A DNA stretch of 64,000 nt from Phocaeicola intestinalis (GCF_014837065.1 NZ_JACSPP010000002.1:1-64000); one strand, 5' to 3'. Shown: positions 45,720 through 55,585, numbered from the stretch's first letter. Notes: generated by a model not told the origin, from the sequence alone. Made by a program: numbers and translations.

Positions 45720-46907
45720 TTACTCCACATACAATACCAATCCTTTCAAATATTCTCCTTCAGGATGATAGATATTTACCGGATGGTCACCGGGCTGAGT
45801 CAGCTGGTGCAAGATACGCACACTACGCCCTGCCTGAGCAGCAGCTGTAAAGACCGCATTGCGAAAATTATCCTTCGTTACCACCTGCGAACAGGAGAAA
45901 GTAAACAGAATCCCTCCCGGACGAATCTTCTCGAAAGCTTTTGCGTTGAGTTTGGTATATCCACGCAAGGCATTACGAAGTGCGTCACGGTGCTTGGCAA
46001 AAGCCGGTGGATCAAGAATAATCAAATCATACTGTTCTCCCATACGATCAAGATACTTGAATGCATCTTCGGCAAATGCCTGATGACGCACATCGCCAGG
46101 AAAATTCAACTGCACGTTTTCATTAGTAAGGTCGATTGCTTTCGAAGAACTGTCTACAGAATGTACCAGTCTGGCACCTCCGCGCATTGCATAGAACGAA
46201 AATCCACCTGTATAGCAGAACATATTAAGTACATTTCTCCCTGCTGCATAACGTTCCAATAAGCGACGGTTTTCCCGCTGGTCGACAAAAAAACCTGTTT
46301 TTTGTCCTTTAAGCCAGTCAACATGAAACTTCAAACCATTTTCCATCGCTACATTATCTACACTTCCACCTCGGATAAATCCATTTTCAGTAGCCAGCAA
46401 ATCGGCCTTGAAAGGCAACGTGGTTTCCGACTTGTAATAGATATTCTGAACCGTATCATCCATTACTTCGGACAAAGCGGCAGCTATTTCCATCCGGTCC
46501 AGGTGCATTCCTGCCGAATGAGCCTGCATCACAGCCGTCTTACCATAAATATCAACTATCAAGCCGGGCAGGTTATCGCCTTCACCATGCACCAGGCGAT
46601 AAGTATTGGTCTGCGGATTACCAATCAGTCCCAAAGCCTCACGTACCTTCCGTGCACACGACAATTTACGTACCCAAAAAGCACGGTCAACCGGTTCTTG
46701 TACAAACGAAAGTACCCGTACTGCAATGCTTCCAATCTGGAAATGTCCGCAAGCGATAAATTCCTTCTCCGATGTATATACATCTACTACTTCTCCTTCT
46801 TCCGGTTCATTCTCTACCCGAGCTATGGCACCTGAGAAAATCCAAGGATGAAAACGCTTCAATGATTCTTCCTTTCCGGATTTCAAATAGACTCTTTTAT
46901 ATGACAC
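45720..46907 (-). CDS. RlmI-like 23S rRNA methyltransferase with PUA domain
   Basis: A 395-aa class I SAM-dependent methyltransferase of the RlmI/YccW group, which makes m5C on 23S rRNA. N-terminal PUA domain (about residues 1-75, FHPWIFSGAIARVEN), a middle EEHEE-like linker domain, and a C-terminal Rossmann fold with NMFCYTGGFSFYA (SAM site), VHSVDSSSKAIDL and LDPPAFAKHR (DPP motif). FTFSCSQVV supplies the conserved Cys expected of an m5C-type enzyme. Upstream of a conserved exonuclease-DUF5063 series on the same strand. Confidence 0.9.
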   Translation of the reverse strand: MSYKRVYLKSGKEESLKRFHPWIFSGAIARVENEPEEGEVVDVYTSEKEFIACGHFQIGSIAVRVLSFVQEPVDRAFWVRKLSCARKVREALGLIGNPQTNTYRLVHGEGDNLPGLIVDIYGKTAVMQAHSAGMHLDRMEIAAALSEVMDDTVQNIYYKSETTLPFKADLLATENGFIRGGSVDNVAMENGLKFHVDWLKGQKTGFFVDQRENRRLLERYAAGRNVLNMFCYTGGFSFYAMRGGARLVHSVDSSSKAIDLTNENVQLNFPGDVRHQAFAEDAFKYLDRMGEQYDLIILDPPAFAKHRDALRNALRGYTKLNAKAFEKIRPGGILFTFSCSQVVTKDNFRNAVFTAAAQAGRSVRILHQLTQPGDHPVNIYHPEGEYLKGLVLYVE

Positions 46908-46987
46908 GTTATATAATATTTATTAATAGATTAAACGATTGATATCAGACAAAGAAAGGTCCCCAAAGACTCCCTATGCTGTTGAAA

Positions 46988-47620
46988 CTATTCACCAGCC
47001 TTCTCCTCTACCTTTTCAATGCGGTAGTTGCCATGACTCCGAAGGTCTTCAAGATAACTGTAAATTTCCACACATGCCCAAGCATCTGTAGCAGCATACA
47101 ACTGCTGTGCTTCAGTAAGCACCTCTGCCTCCCAATTGGAAAGGCGTTGCGCCTTCGATATTTTCTTGCCAAAAAGCAATGCATAGATTTTTTGCAGACT
47201 TTTCTCTTCAATACCGAAATGCGGCACATAATCCTGCAACTCTATCCAGTTTCCGTCACGCAAATCGCCTCCATTCCGCTTACGGAGCACAGCAAAATCA
47301 TCGCGCAACGACAATCCTACCTTCAACACATCATTCTGCAAAAATTCTTCCAGAAAATCGGGAAGTCCCAAATGGTTCAAGCGGAACAAGAAACACGTGT
47401 CATAAGTAGCTATTTGCAAAAGAGCGACCTTATGAGTCATCCCTTTACGGAAAGAAGGACGTGTCTCGGTATCCACCCCTACTACAGAATGCGTGTTCAA
47501 GTAATCGATTGCCTTACGTGCTTCCGTTTCGGTGTAGATAACAAAAATGCGCCCCGAGAAACTAACCTTCGGCATCTCAGACACTTCTTGTTTGGATATC
47601 TTATTCTGTAATATAATCAT
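46988..47620 (-). CDS. 3'-5' exonuclease of the RNase D/DnaQ type
   Basis: A 210-aa single-domain DEDDy exonuclease. Exo I GVDTETRPSF (D and E), Exo II VGLSLRDDFAVL (D) and Exo III AATDAWACVEIY (Y and D) are in order. There is no HRDC domain, unlike full RNase D; this short form is common in Bacteroidetes and likely acts on RNA 3' ends or DNA overhangs. The ATG at 47620 is used; an in-frame GTG at 47641 is 9 bp from the stop of the upstream gene and is less likely. Part of a reverse-strand series DUF5063-exonuclease-rlmI. Confidence 0.88.
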   Translation of the reverse strand: MIILQNKISKQEVSEMPKVSFSGRIFVIYTETEARKAIDYLNTHSVVGVDTETRPSFRKGMTHKVALLQIATYDTCFLFRLNHLGLPDFLEEFLQNDVLKVGLSLRDDFAVLRKRNGGDLRDGNWIELQDYVPHFGIEEKSLQKIYALLFGKKISKAQRLSNWEAEVLTEAQQLYAATDAWACVEIYSYLEDLRSHGNYRIEKVEEKAGE

Positions 47621-47650
47621 AAATGTTTTTTGAGTTCTCACATGCTTTTC

Positions 47651-48262
47651 TCACTCCCAACGGTCGCCCGAACCATCATCATCGGTTTCAAGCCCACCGT
47701 ACAAATCATTTCCCGTATAGCCGTCATTATCCTCCTGCCCGGAAGCAGTATTGTATTTCACATCATGCAAGGCACGCATGACATTGACCAGACGCTGCCC
47801 CCAGAACTCTGCAAACCCTTCGCGACAAATCACCAATGCATCATTCATCGTCTGGTCAAATCCCAAACGGTACACGCACACAAAATCTTTCAACACCTGG
47901 TAAATATCGGCAAGGTTCTCTGATATGGTCTGATGAATAGGCGTGTCGCTATATACCATATCCTCTACAAACACTTCAAGGTAATCATCATGTCTCCCCA
48001 TCAAAGATGCCACACCGGCACGCACACGCTCGTAATCACCTTCGGTTACAAAAACTTCAGGGTCAAACTCATCCATCCGCACGGCATGTTCCGGAAGCAT
48101 TGATGCTTTCAGATAGAGCAACGGAAGCAACTTCAACACCTTATCCACGAACTCAGGATGTTCTATTTCACCAACACGCTCGAGGAAGCCACAAAACTCT
48201 GCAGCCACCGTTACAAACTCGACTGTATTTTTATCGTAAACGACTGATAAATTCTTTTTCAT
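47651..48262 (-). CDS. DUF5063 family protein
   Basis: A 203-aa acidic cytoplasmic protein, helical in the first 170 residues (NTVEFVTVAAEFCGFLERVG, FVDKVLKLLPLLYLKASMLP, FWGQRLVNVMRALHDV), with a disordered Asp/Gly-rich tail (TASGQEDNDGYTGND, LETDDDGSGDRWE). Function unknown. The ATG at 48262 is chosen because an upstream in-frame GTG at 48283 coincides with the -7 box TATTTTTG (48283-48290, reverse). First gene of the DUF5063-exonuclease-rlmI series and divergent from ftsK; this arrangement is conserved in the order. Confidence 0.85.
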   Translation of the reverse strand: MKKNLSVVYDKNTVEFVTVAAEFCGFLERVGEIEHPEFVDKVLKLLPLLYLKASMLPEHAVRMDEFDPEVFVTEGDYERVRAGVASLMGRHDDYLEVFVEDMVYSDTPIHQTISENLADIYQVLKDFVCVYRLGFDQTMNDALVICREGFAEFWGQRLVNVMRALHDVKYNTASGQEDNDGYTGNDLYGGLETDDDGSGDRWE

Positions 48263-48282
48263 AACGAAACTTGATTGCGGCA

Positions 48283-48312
48283 CAAAAATACAAAAAAATA
48301 TTCGTACATTTG
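48283..48312. promoter_or_regulatory. Back-to-back promoters of DUF5063 and ftsK
   Basis: Reverse -7 box TATTTTTG (48283-48290) and forward -7 box TACATTTG (48305-48312), 14 bp apart. They direct the DUF5063 series and ftsK. Same arrangement as at 890-917 and 29288-29315. Confidence 0.5.
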
Positions 48313-48343
48313 CGATTGATTTTTACCATTTTGCTATAACATT

Positions 48344-50827
48344 ATGAAGAAAAAGACAGAAACAAAAGAAAACGAAGAGAAAAACATCCTTCCCAAAAAG
48401 ATGCTTACCGCCATAAAAGGCGAAACCATACACTTCATCCTCGGCTTGCTTTGTGTCATATTCGGTGTCTATATGCTACTGGCATTCAGCTCATTCTTTT
48501 TTACCGGAGGAAACGACCAAAGTATCCTGGCACATCCAGATCCCGGGGAATTGCTCGAAACCCAGAACGGCATACAAAACTATGCCGGAGCACGCGGAGC
48601 CCAACTTTCGCAATTCCTTATAAACGATTGTTTCGGGATTTCGGCATATTTTATTGTGGTGTTCCTCATTGTCTGCGGCATGAGGCTGATGAAAGCTTAC
48701 CGGTTCACCATATGGAAATGGTTCGTAAGCTGCTCCATATTAATGGTATGGCTATCCGTCACTTTAGGCTTTGCCTTCGGAGGCACGTTTCAAGACTCTT
48801 TCCTCTATCCTGGAGGATTGCACGGATATAATGTGAGCCAATGGATTTGTTCCCAAATCGGTGCACCAGGACTTATCCTCGTTTTGCTGGTTACCTTGGT
48901 ACTCATCGGCATTTTCTTTACCCGTGAAACGATGCAAGTAGTACGAAAAGCTTTCCATCCAGCCCTTCCGAAACGGAACAAAAGAAAAGAAGCGTTCCCT
49001 ACAGAAGCTGCCCAACAGCCGGCCGATACGGAAAACACTGCCCTGCACCATACGCCCGACAACACATCAGATGCCACCGGCACAAAAGAAGACGAACAGC
49101 CGGTAGAAATAGAACTTGACCCCATAGAAAGCCAGGCAGACAACACAACGCCAGCCTATGCTACCGAAATGCGTAAACAACCCGATGAAACGGTAATAGC
49201 CGAAGCCGGGACAATCCATCAGAAAACTCAGGCAAAAACGACCGAAGAGCCCACGTTCGAAATAGAAGAAACTCCCGAAGAAGAAGAACAGGAAGACGAA
49301 CGTGGATCGCTAGACCAGCCTTACAATCCGCGGCTGGATCTGGAACACTACCACTTCCCGACACTCGACCTGCTCAATTCGTATAACGACAACACCCCTG
49401 CCATTGATATGCAAGAGCAAAATGCCAACAAAGACCGTATCATCCAGGTATTGCGAAGCTTTGGCATCGAAATCAGTTCCATCAAGGCCAGCGTAGGCCC
49501 TACCGTTACATTGTATGAAATCACTCCTGCCGAAGGAGTACGCATCAACCGCATCCGCAACTTGGAAGATGACATCGCCCTGAGCCTTTCGGCACTGGGT
49601 ATCCGTATCATCGCTCCTATTCCGGGTAAGGGAACCATCGGTATTGAAGTGCCGAACGCCAACCCGCGCATCGTATCAATGAGCTCTATATTGAACAGTA
49701 AAAAATTCCAAGACACTACATTCGAACTCCCTGTAGCTTTGGGAAAAACCATCACCAACGATGTTTTCATTGTCGACCTGGCAAAAGCTCCCCACATGCT
49801 GGTAGCTGGTGCTACAGGACAAGGTAAATCAGTAGGATTGAACGCCATCGTCACCTCCTTATTATATAAGAAACACCCTAGCGAACTGAAATTCGTCATC
49901 GTCGACCCGAAAAAAGTAGAGTTTGCCATCTATGCACCGATAGAAAAGCACTACCTTGCCAAGTTGCCCGACTCGGACAGCGCCATCATCACCGATGTAA
50001 CCAAAGTGGTGCAAACCTTAAACTCGCTCTGTATCGAGATGGACACCCGCTACGACCTTTTGCAAAAAGCAGGATGCCGTAATATCAAGGAATACAACGC
50101 AAAGTTTATCAACCGCCAGCTGAACCCTGAAAACGGACACCGCTTTATGCCGTATATCGTCATCATTATCGATGAGTTCGGTGACCTGATAATGACCGCC
50201 GGCAAGGAAATCGAGCTTCCTATCTGCCGCATTGCCCAACTGGCACGTGCTGTCGGTATCCATGCCATCATCGCTACCCAACGGCCTACTACAAACATCA
50301 TCACCGGAACCATCAAGGCAAACTTCCCTGCACGCGTAGCATTCCGCGTAGCATCGATGATGGACTCACGTACCATCTTAGACCGTCCTGGTGCACAACA
50401 GCTTATCGGTAAAGGCGATATGCTCTACCTGCAAGGCAACGACCCTGTACGTGTACAATGTGCCTTCGTTGATACGCCCGAAGTAGAACGTATAGTCGAT
50501 TTCATCAGCCACCAACAGGGATATCCCACCGCTTTCATGCTGCCCGAAGTAGAAGACGACACAGAAGGAGGAAGCAGTGCCGACGTAGACATGAACCGGC
50601 TCGACCCACTCTTCGAAGAAGCTGCCCGCCTGCTCATCTACCACCAGCAAGGGTCCACCTCACTCATCCAACGCAAGTTCTCCATCGGATACAACCGCGC
50701 CGGACGTATCATGGACCAGTTGGAACGTGCCGGCATCGTAGGTCCTGCCAATGGAAGCAAAGCACGCGAAGTGCTCTGCATGGACGAAAACGACCTTGCC
50801 ATGCGCATGAACAATTTGAAAAATTAA
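48344..50827 (+). CDS. DNA translocase FtsK
   Basis: An 827-aa septal motor that pumps chromosome DNA during division and activates XerCD recombination at dif. Four transmembrane helices near the N-terminus (about 28-50, 95-115, 127-147, 165-190), an acidic Thr/Glu/Pro-rich linker (about 200-325), then the RecA-like motor with Walker A GATGQGKSVGLNAI (about 486-499), Walker B YIVIIIDEFGDLIMTAG and the gamma winged helix at the end (FSIGYNRAGRIMDQLERAG). Shorter linker than E. coli FtsK, as usual for Bacteroidetes. Followed by a hairpin and lolA. Confidence 0.97.
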   Translation: MKKKTETKENEEKNILPKKMLTAIKGETIHFILGLLCVIFGVYMLLAFSSFFFTGGNDQSILAHPDPGELLETQNGIQNYAGARGAQLSQFLINDCFGISAYFIVVFLIVCGMRLMKAYRFTIWKWFVSCSILMVWLSVTLGFAFGGTFQDSFLYPGGLHGYNVSQWICSQIGAPGLILVLLVTLVLIGIFFTRETMQVVRKAFHPALPKRNKRKEAFPTEAAQQPADTENTALHHTPDNTSDATGTKEDEQPVEIELDPIESQADNTTPAYATEMRKQPDETVIAEAGTIHQKTQAKTTEEPTFEIEETPEEEEQEDERGSLDQPYNPRLDLEHYHFPTLDLLNSYNDNTPAIDMQEQNANKDRIIQVLRSFGIEISSIKASVGPTVTLYEITPAEGVRINRIRNLEDDIALSLSALGIRIIAPIPGKGTIGIEVPNANPRIVSMSSILNSKKFQDTTFELPVALGKTITNDVFIVDLAKAPHMLVAGATGQGKSVGLNAIVTSLLYKKHPSELKFVIVDPKKVEFAIYAPIEKHYLAKLPDSDSAIITDVTKVVQTLNSLCIEMDTRYDLLQKAGCRNIKEYNAKFINRQLNPENGHRFMPYIVIIIDEFGDLIMTAGKEIELPICRIAQLARAVGIHAIIATQRPTTNIITGTIKANFPARVAFRVASMMDSRTILDRPGAQQLIGKGDMLYLQGNDPVRVQCAFVDTPEVERIVDFISHQQGYPTAFMLPEVEDDTEGGSSADVDMNRLDPLFEEAARLLIYHQQGSTSLIQRKFSIGYNRAGRIMDQLERAGIVGPANGSKAREVLCMDENDLAMRMNNLKN

Positions 50828-50833
50828 AACCAA

Positions 50834-50886
50834 CCGCAGATTGCATGATTGCCCTAACCGTTCTTTCCGGCACATGCAACCTGCGG
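50834..50886 (+). terminator. Hairpin between ftsK and the LolA-like gene
   Basis: CCGCAG, one unpaired base, TTGCATG (50834-50847) pairs with CATGCAA, one unpaired base, CTGCGG (50873-50886), with a 25-base loop. No U-tract follows. It starts 7 bp after the ftsK stop. Confidence 0.45.
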
Positions 50887-50909
50887 TATTCCAAAACTTC
50901 ATAAATATG

Positions 50910-51518
50910 ATGAAACGTATCTTTTTCTCCTGCTTGCTAGCCTTACTGGTATCTGTAAACCTGCAAGCCAACGAAGACACCCGTGCCCAATCCATCTTAA
51001 GCAAAGCCGCCACTGCTTACCAGAAATCCGGCGGAATAAGCATCCGGTTCGGGGGAAGCCAACAAGGAACCCTCGCCCTGAAAGGAACATGTTTCTACCT
51101 GGAATGTGGAGGCGTAAAAAGCTGGTTCGACGGAACTACCCAATGGAGTTATGTGGAACAAAACGAAGAAGTGACCGTCTCTACCCCCTCCCCCGACGAA
51201 CTGCAAAGCATCAATCCATACGCTTTGATAAACTCTTACAACCGGCTTTTCCATTGCCGCTATGGAGGCAAGCATACCATACGAGGTAAAGAAGGCAACG
51301 AAATCATCCTTACCCCCCGCCAAAAAGGTGATATCGAATCGGTAGTGCTTTTCCTTTCCGAAAACTATCAGCCTCTCTATATCACCGTCAAACTGGCCAG
51401 TGGACAAACCCAAGAATTCCGCATACTCGACTATCAGACCGGAATGTCCTATACCAACGACACATTCCGTTTCGATGCGAAAAAATACCCACAGGCGGAA
51501 GTAATTGACATGCGATGA
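50910..51518 (+). CDS. LolA-like outer-membrane lipoprotein carrier
   Basis: A 202-aa periplasmic protein with a signal peptide (about residues 1-20, ending NLQANED). The mature part fits the LolA/LolB fold: an amphipathic N-terminal helix (AQSILSKAATAYQKSGGISI), repeated strands, WFDGTTQWSYVEQNEEVTV (the LolA-type DG-x-x-x-W-x-Y pattern) and SINPYALINSYNRLF. LolA carries lipoproteins from the Lol ABC transporter to the outer membrane. Gene order ftsK-lolA-trxB is conserved in Bacteroidales. The second of two adjacent ATGs (50907, 50910) is used. Its TGA overlaps an ATG for a 29-codon reading frame. Confidence 0.85.
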   Translation: MKRIFFSCLLALLVSVNLQANEDTRAQSILSKAATAYQKSGGISIRFGGSQQGTLALKGTCFYLECGGVKSWFDGTTQWSYVEQNEEVTVSTPSPDELQSINPYALINSYNRLFHCRYGGKHTIRGKEGNEIILTPRQKGDIESVVLFLSENYQPLYITVKLASGQTQEFRILDYQTGMSYTNDTFRFDAKKYPQAEVIDMR

Positions 51519-51604
51519 AAAAACTGTTTCCACACCCTGCACAACCAATAATCAAAACTCTTAAGGAAGGAAACGAATATATATGCACCGGCGCATGTAG
51601 CTGA
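51515..51604 (+). CDS. Possible 29-aa peptide coupled to lolA
   Basis: ATG at 51515 overlaps the lolA-like TGA in an ATGA arrangement, and the frame runs 29 codons to TGA at 51602. The peptide MKKLFPHPAQPIIKTLKEGN ends with two Cys (YICTGACS). The overlap is the usual layout for coupled translation, but so short a frame may be chance. Confidence 0.2.
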   Translation: MKKLFPHPAQPIIKTLKEGNEYICTGACS

Positions 51605-51660
51605 ATGCATAGCTTAATCCATATAGTTCCGTGTCCATACGAAACAGTTTTTTAGATTGT

Positions 51661-51691
51661 TTGGTCACTTCGGCAAAATACACTATCTTTG
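51661..51691 (+). promoter_or_regulatory. Promoter of trxB
   Basis: TTG at 51661-51663 is 20 bp from TATCTTTG at 51684-51691, a full Bacteroidetes -33/-7 match. The leader to the ATG at 51738 is about 40 bases. Confidence 0.7.
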
Positions 51692-51737
51692 TTTCATTAA
51701 AAGAATTGAATAATCTCATTAAACCAATCAAAAGAAT

Positions 51738-52685
51738 ATGACAACAGAACATGTAAAATGCCTGATTATCGGATCAGGACCCGCCGGATATACGGCAGCT
51801 ATCTATGCCGGACGCGCCAACATCGCACCGGTACTTTACGAAGGAATCCAACCCGGAGGACAACTCACCATTACGACTGAAGTGGAAAACTTTCCGGGTT
51901 ATCCCGAAGGAGTGACCGGACCGGTACTGATGGATGACCTGCGCCGGCAAGCAGCCCGTTTTGGGGCAGACATCCGCTCTGGTATCATCGTCAAAGCAGA
52001 CTTAAGCCAGGCTCCTTACCACTTCTGGACAGATGATGAAAAAGAAATCACCGCCGATACCGCCATCATCGCCACCGGAGCTACCGCCAAATATCTGGGA
52101 CTGGAAGACGAAAAGAAATATGCAGGCATGGGGGTAAGCGCCTGCGCCACATGCGACGGCTTCTTCTACCGGAAAAAGACCGTAGCCGTAGTAGGAGGAG
52201 GCGATACCGCCTGTGAAGAGGCTATCTACCTTGCCGGACTGGCGAAACAAGTCTATCTGGTAGTACGCAAACCTTATTTACGCGCTTCCAAGATTATGCA
52301 AGAACGTGTGTTGAATCATCCTAACATCCAAGTGCTGTTCGAACACAATGCCATAGGTCTGTATGGTGAAAACGGTGTGGAAGGAATGCACGTAGTAAAA
52401 CGCATGGGAGAACCCGATGAAGAGCGTTACGATGTACCTATCGACGGATTTTTCCTTGCCATCGGTCACAAACCGAATTCGGACATATTCAAACCATGGA
52501 TAAAAACTGACGAAACAGGATATATCCTGACCGAAGCAGGAACACCACGCACAGGTGTGCCGGGCGTGTTCGCCGCCGGTGATGTTGCCGATCCCCATTA
52601 CCGGCAAGCCATCACTGCGGCCGGAAGCGGATGCAAAGCCGCCATAGAAACCGAACGATACCTTTCGACCAACGGCTTGCTTTGA
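51738..52685 (+). CDS. Thioredoxin-disulfide reductase TrxB
   Basis: A 315-aa FAD enzyme that uses NADPH to reduce thioredoxin. FAD-binding IIGSGPAGYTAAIYAGRA (about residues 10-27), GGQLTITTEVENFPGYPEG, redox pair C136-A-T-C139 in SACATCDGFF, NADPH-binding VAVVGGGDTACEEA, and the terminal GVFAAGDVADPHYRQAITAA FAD block. Length and order normal. Own promoter with both boxes. Followed by a hairpin at 52697-52745. Confidence 0.96.
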   Translation: MTTEHVKCLIIGSGPAGYTAAIYAGRANIAPVLYEGIQPGGQLTITTEVENFPGYPEGVTGPVLMDDLRRQAARFGADIRSGIIVKADLSQAPYHFWTDDEKEITADTAIIATGATAKYLGLEDEKKYAGMGVSACATCDGFFYRKKTVAVVGGGDTACEEAIYLAGLAKQVYLVVRKPYLRASKIMQERVLNHPNIQVLFEHNAIGLYGENGVEGMHVVKRMGEPDEERYDVPIDGFFLAIGHKPNSDIFKPWIKTDETGYILTEAGTPRTGVPGVFAAGDVADPHYRQAITAAGSGCKAAIETERYLSTNGLL

Positions 52686-52696
52686 TGCTTTTTTCA

Positions 52697-52745
52697 CCAC
52701 AGATTACACAGACAAACCACCAGAAGGCATCTGTGTAATCTGTGG
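52697..52745. terminator. Perfect 16-bp hairpin after trxB
   Basis: CCACAGATTACACAGA (52697-52712) pairs perfectly with TCTGTGTAATCTGTGG (52730-52745), 17-base loop. No T-run follows. The arm GTGTAATCTGTGGTGAAAAA recurs at 62863-62882, and ACACAGA-type cores recur elsewhere, so it is a member of a dispersed repeat that could also act as a terminator. Confidence 0.5.
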
Positions 52746-52768
52746 CAAACTCATAAAAACTTACCACA

Positions 52769-55585
52769 ATGAAGAACTTTTACAGAAAGACACTGATTGC
52801 CGCTTTCCTGATAGGAAGTGCGGCTACAGCATTTTCACAACAAATGCCGCCTATTCCCACCGACCCTGATGTAAGAACAGGTAAGCTGGAAAACGGACTG
52901 ACTTACTACATCCGTCATAATGAACTGCCCGAAAAACAGGCAGACTTCTACATTGCACAAAAAGTAGGTTCGATTTTGGAAGAAGACAACCAGCGCGGAC
53001 TGGCACACTTCCTTGAACATATGTGCTTCAATGGTACCAAGAACTTTCCGGGAAACTCACTACGCGAATACCTGGAATCCATCGGTGTAAAATTCGGTGT
53101 CAACCTGAATGCTTACACCTCCATCGATGAAACGGTATATAACATCAACGATGTACCTGTCATCCGTGAAGGCATCATCGATTCGTGCCTCCTTATCCTG
53201 CACGACTGGGCAGACGACCTCACTCTCGACCCTAAAGAAATAGATAAAGAACGCGGAGTCATCCACGAAGAATGGCGTACACGTACCGGAGCCATGATGC
53301 GTATGTACGAAACCGCTTTCCCTACCATCTTTGCAGGAAGCAAATATGCCTATCGCCTGCCTATCGGAACGATGGAAGTTGTAGACAATTTCCCTTATCA
53401 GGCGTTGCGCGACTATTATGAAAAATGGTACCGCCCCGACCAACAAGGCATTATCGTAGTAGGTGACGTGAACGTAGACCAGATAGAACAGAAAATCAAG
53501 AACCTGTTCGGTCCCATCCAAATGCCTGCCAACCCCGCAGAACGAGTACATTATCCAGTGCCCGACAATAAAGAAACCATCGTGTCCATCAACAAAGACA
53601 AGGAACAGGAAATCAACCAAGTCATGGTATTCCACAAACATGAACCTTTCCCTGCAGAAATGAAGAACACCGTAGGATACCTTGCCTATTCATTTATGGA
53701 CTATGCCATCAGCCACATGCTGAACGCCCGCTTGCAAGAACTTCTACTCACTGCTACCCCACCCTTCATCAATGCCGGAGCGCAAGACATGGACTTTATC
53801 CTTGCCAAGACAAAACGGGCATTTACGGGTGTTGCCATCTGTAAAGAAGATGGAATAGAAAGCGGACTGAAAGCTCTGATGCGAGAAATCGAACGCGCAC
53901 ACCGATTCGGATTCACCGCCAGTGAATATGCACGGGCAAAAGCCGATTACCTGAGCAACCTGGAAAACGTGTACAACGAACGCGATAAAATGAAAAACAA
54001 TCAGTTCGTAGCCCAATACGTATCTAATTTTATTGATGGAGAGCCTATCCCCAGTGTAGAATATAAATACACAATGATGAACCAGTTGGTACCCAACATC
54101 CCCTTGGAAAGTGTGAACCAACTCTACCAGCAACAGGTAAGCGACACCAACCGGGTAGTATGCCTGTTCTGCCCTGACAAGGAAGGAATGAAATATCCCA
54201 CCGAGGAAAGCATCCGCAAGGTACTGGCAGAAGTAAATGCTGAAAAACTGGAACCTTATGTCGACAAGACTTCTGACGAGCCACTGATGAAAGAAAAACC
54301 GACTGGAGGCAAAGTGACAAATACAGAAAAAGGACCGTTTGAATCAACTATTCTCACATTAAGCAACGGAGTACGCGTGGTATTGAAGCCTACCAATTTC
54401 AAGGCAGATGAAATCCGGATGCAATCGTTCAGTGCTGGAGGAAACTCCCTATTCGATGATGAGGATGCCCTGCAATACGCCGTACTCGATGAAGTCGTAT
54501 CTTTGGGCGGTCTGGGCAACTTCAGTGCCATCGACCTCCAAAAAATATTGGCGGGAAAAGTAGCTTCGGCATCAGCATCTGTACGTACCCTGACCGAAGC
54601 CGTAAACGGAAGTTGTGCCCCGAAAGACCTTGAGACAATGCTTCAGCTCACCTACCTGTCGTTCACCGCTCCACGCACCGACCAGGCAGCTTTCGAATCA
54701 TTCAAGAACCGGCTGAAAGCTCAACTTTCCAATCAGGAAGCAAACCCGAACACGGCGTTGAGTGACACAATTACCAAAGTGTTATATGGTGATAATCCTC
54801 GTGCCGCACGCATCAAGGCCGACAAGGTAGACCAGATAGACTACGGGAAAGTAATGGAAATGTATCGCGACCGATTCAAGGATGCAAGCGACTTTACCTT
54901 CATTTTCGTGGGCAACATCGATCCTGCTACCGCTACTCCACTCATCGAGACTTATCTGGGTGGTTTGCCATCGACGGGACGTAAGGAAAACTTCCGTGAC
55001 CCGAAGCTGGACATCCGCAAGGGAGAGTGGAAAAACATCTTCCACAAAGACCTGCAAACCCAAAAAGCAACCGTTATTATCATAGAAAGCGGCACATGCG
55101 AATATACCCTGAAGAATAAACTGATGATGAGTATGCTCTCGCAACTGCTTACAATGAAATATACCGAGACCGTGCGCGAAGAAGCAGGAGCATCGTATGG
55201 CGTAAGCGTACAAGGCAACCTCAGCAAATATCCGAAGGAAGAAGCCACGCTACAAATCTTTTTTGATACCGACCCTACCAAGCGTGCCGACATGAGCCAG
55301 CTTATAGACAAAGGCATCGAAGAATTTATAGCCGGAGGCCCTAAAGCTGAAGACCTGGCTAAAGTAAAAGAATACATGCTGAAAACCTACGAAGCCAACC
55401 AGAAAGAAAACGGATACTGGATGAGCCTGCTCTACGGAAGCCTGTGGGAAGGCATGGACGGACACACCGGATATACCGACCTGGTGAATGGCATCACAAA
55501 TGCCGACCTCCAGCAATTTGCCAAGACATTAATGGCACAAAAGAACCGCATCGAAGTGAGCATGACTTCGGGCGATACCAATTAA
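52769..55585 (+). CDS. M16 family zinc metallopeptidase
   Basis: A 938-aa secreted peptidase with the pitrilysin-type two-lobe arrangement in one chain. Signal peptide about 1-23 (ending TAFSQ). Zinc motif HFLEH (H80, E83, H84) in GLAHFLEHMCFNGT, with the distal Glu in ERGVIHEEWR. The second lobe (from about residue 520) has the usual inactive M16 repeat with RVREEAGASYGVSV-like VREEAGASYGVSVQG. Expected to degrade peptides in the periplasm; target unknown. Only 6 bp from the DUF5687 gene, so probably one operon with the ABC pair. Confidence 0.92.
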   Translation: MKNFYRKTLIAAFLIGSAATAFSQQMPPIPTDPDVRTGKLENGLTYYIRHNELPEKQADFYIAQKVGSILEEDNQRGLAHFLEHMCFNGTKNFPGNSLREYLESIGVKFGVNLNAYTSIDETVYNINDVPVIREGIIDSCLLILHDWADDLTLDPKEIDKERGVIHEEWRTRTGAMMRMYETAFPTIFAGSKYAYRLPIGTMEVVDNFPYQALRDYYEKWYRPDQQGIIVVGDVNVDQIEQKIKNLFGPIQMPANPAERVHYPVPDNKETIVSINKDKEQEINQVMVFHKHEPFPAEMKNTVGYLAYSFMDYAISHMLNARLQELLLTATPPFINAGAQDMDFILAKTKRAFTGVAICKEDGIESGLKALMREIERAHRFGFTASEYARAKADYLSNLENVYNERDKMKNNQFVAQYVSNFIDGEPIPSVEYKYTMMNQLVPNIPLESVNQLYQQQVSDTNRVVCLFCPDKEGMKYPTEESIRKVLAEVNAEKLEPYVDKTSDEPLMKEKPTGGKVTNTEKGPFESTILTLSNGVRVVLKPTNFKADEIRMQSFSAGGNSLFDDEDALQYAVLDEVVSLGGLGNFSAIDLQKILAGKVASASASVRTLTEAVNGSCAPKDLETMLQLTYLSFTAPRTDQAAFESFKNRLKAQLSNQEANPNTALSDTITKVLYGDNPRAARIKADKVDQIDYGKVMEMYRDRFKDASDFTFIFVGNIDPATATPLIETYLGGLPSTGRKENFRDPKLDIRKGEWKNIFHKDLQTQKATVIIIESGTCEYTLKNKLMMSMLSQLLTMKYTETVREEAGASYGVSVQGNLSKYPKEEATLQIFFDTDPTKRADMSQLIDKGIEEFIAGGPKAEDLAKVKEYMLKTYEANQKENGYWMSLLYGSLWEGMDGHTGYTDLVNGITNADLQQFAKTLMAQKNRIEVSMTSGDTN

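Noticed and set aside
48263-48283. GTG start for the DUF5063 gene
   Set aside because: The GTG coincides with the -7 box; translation there is not possible from that promoter.
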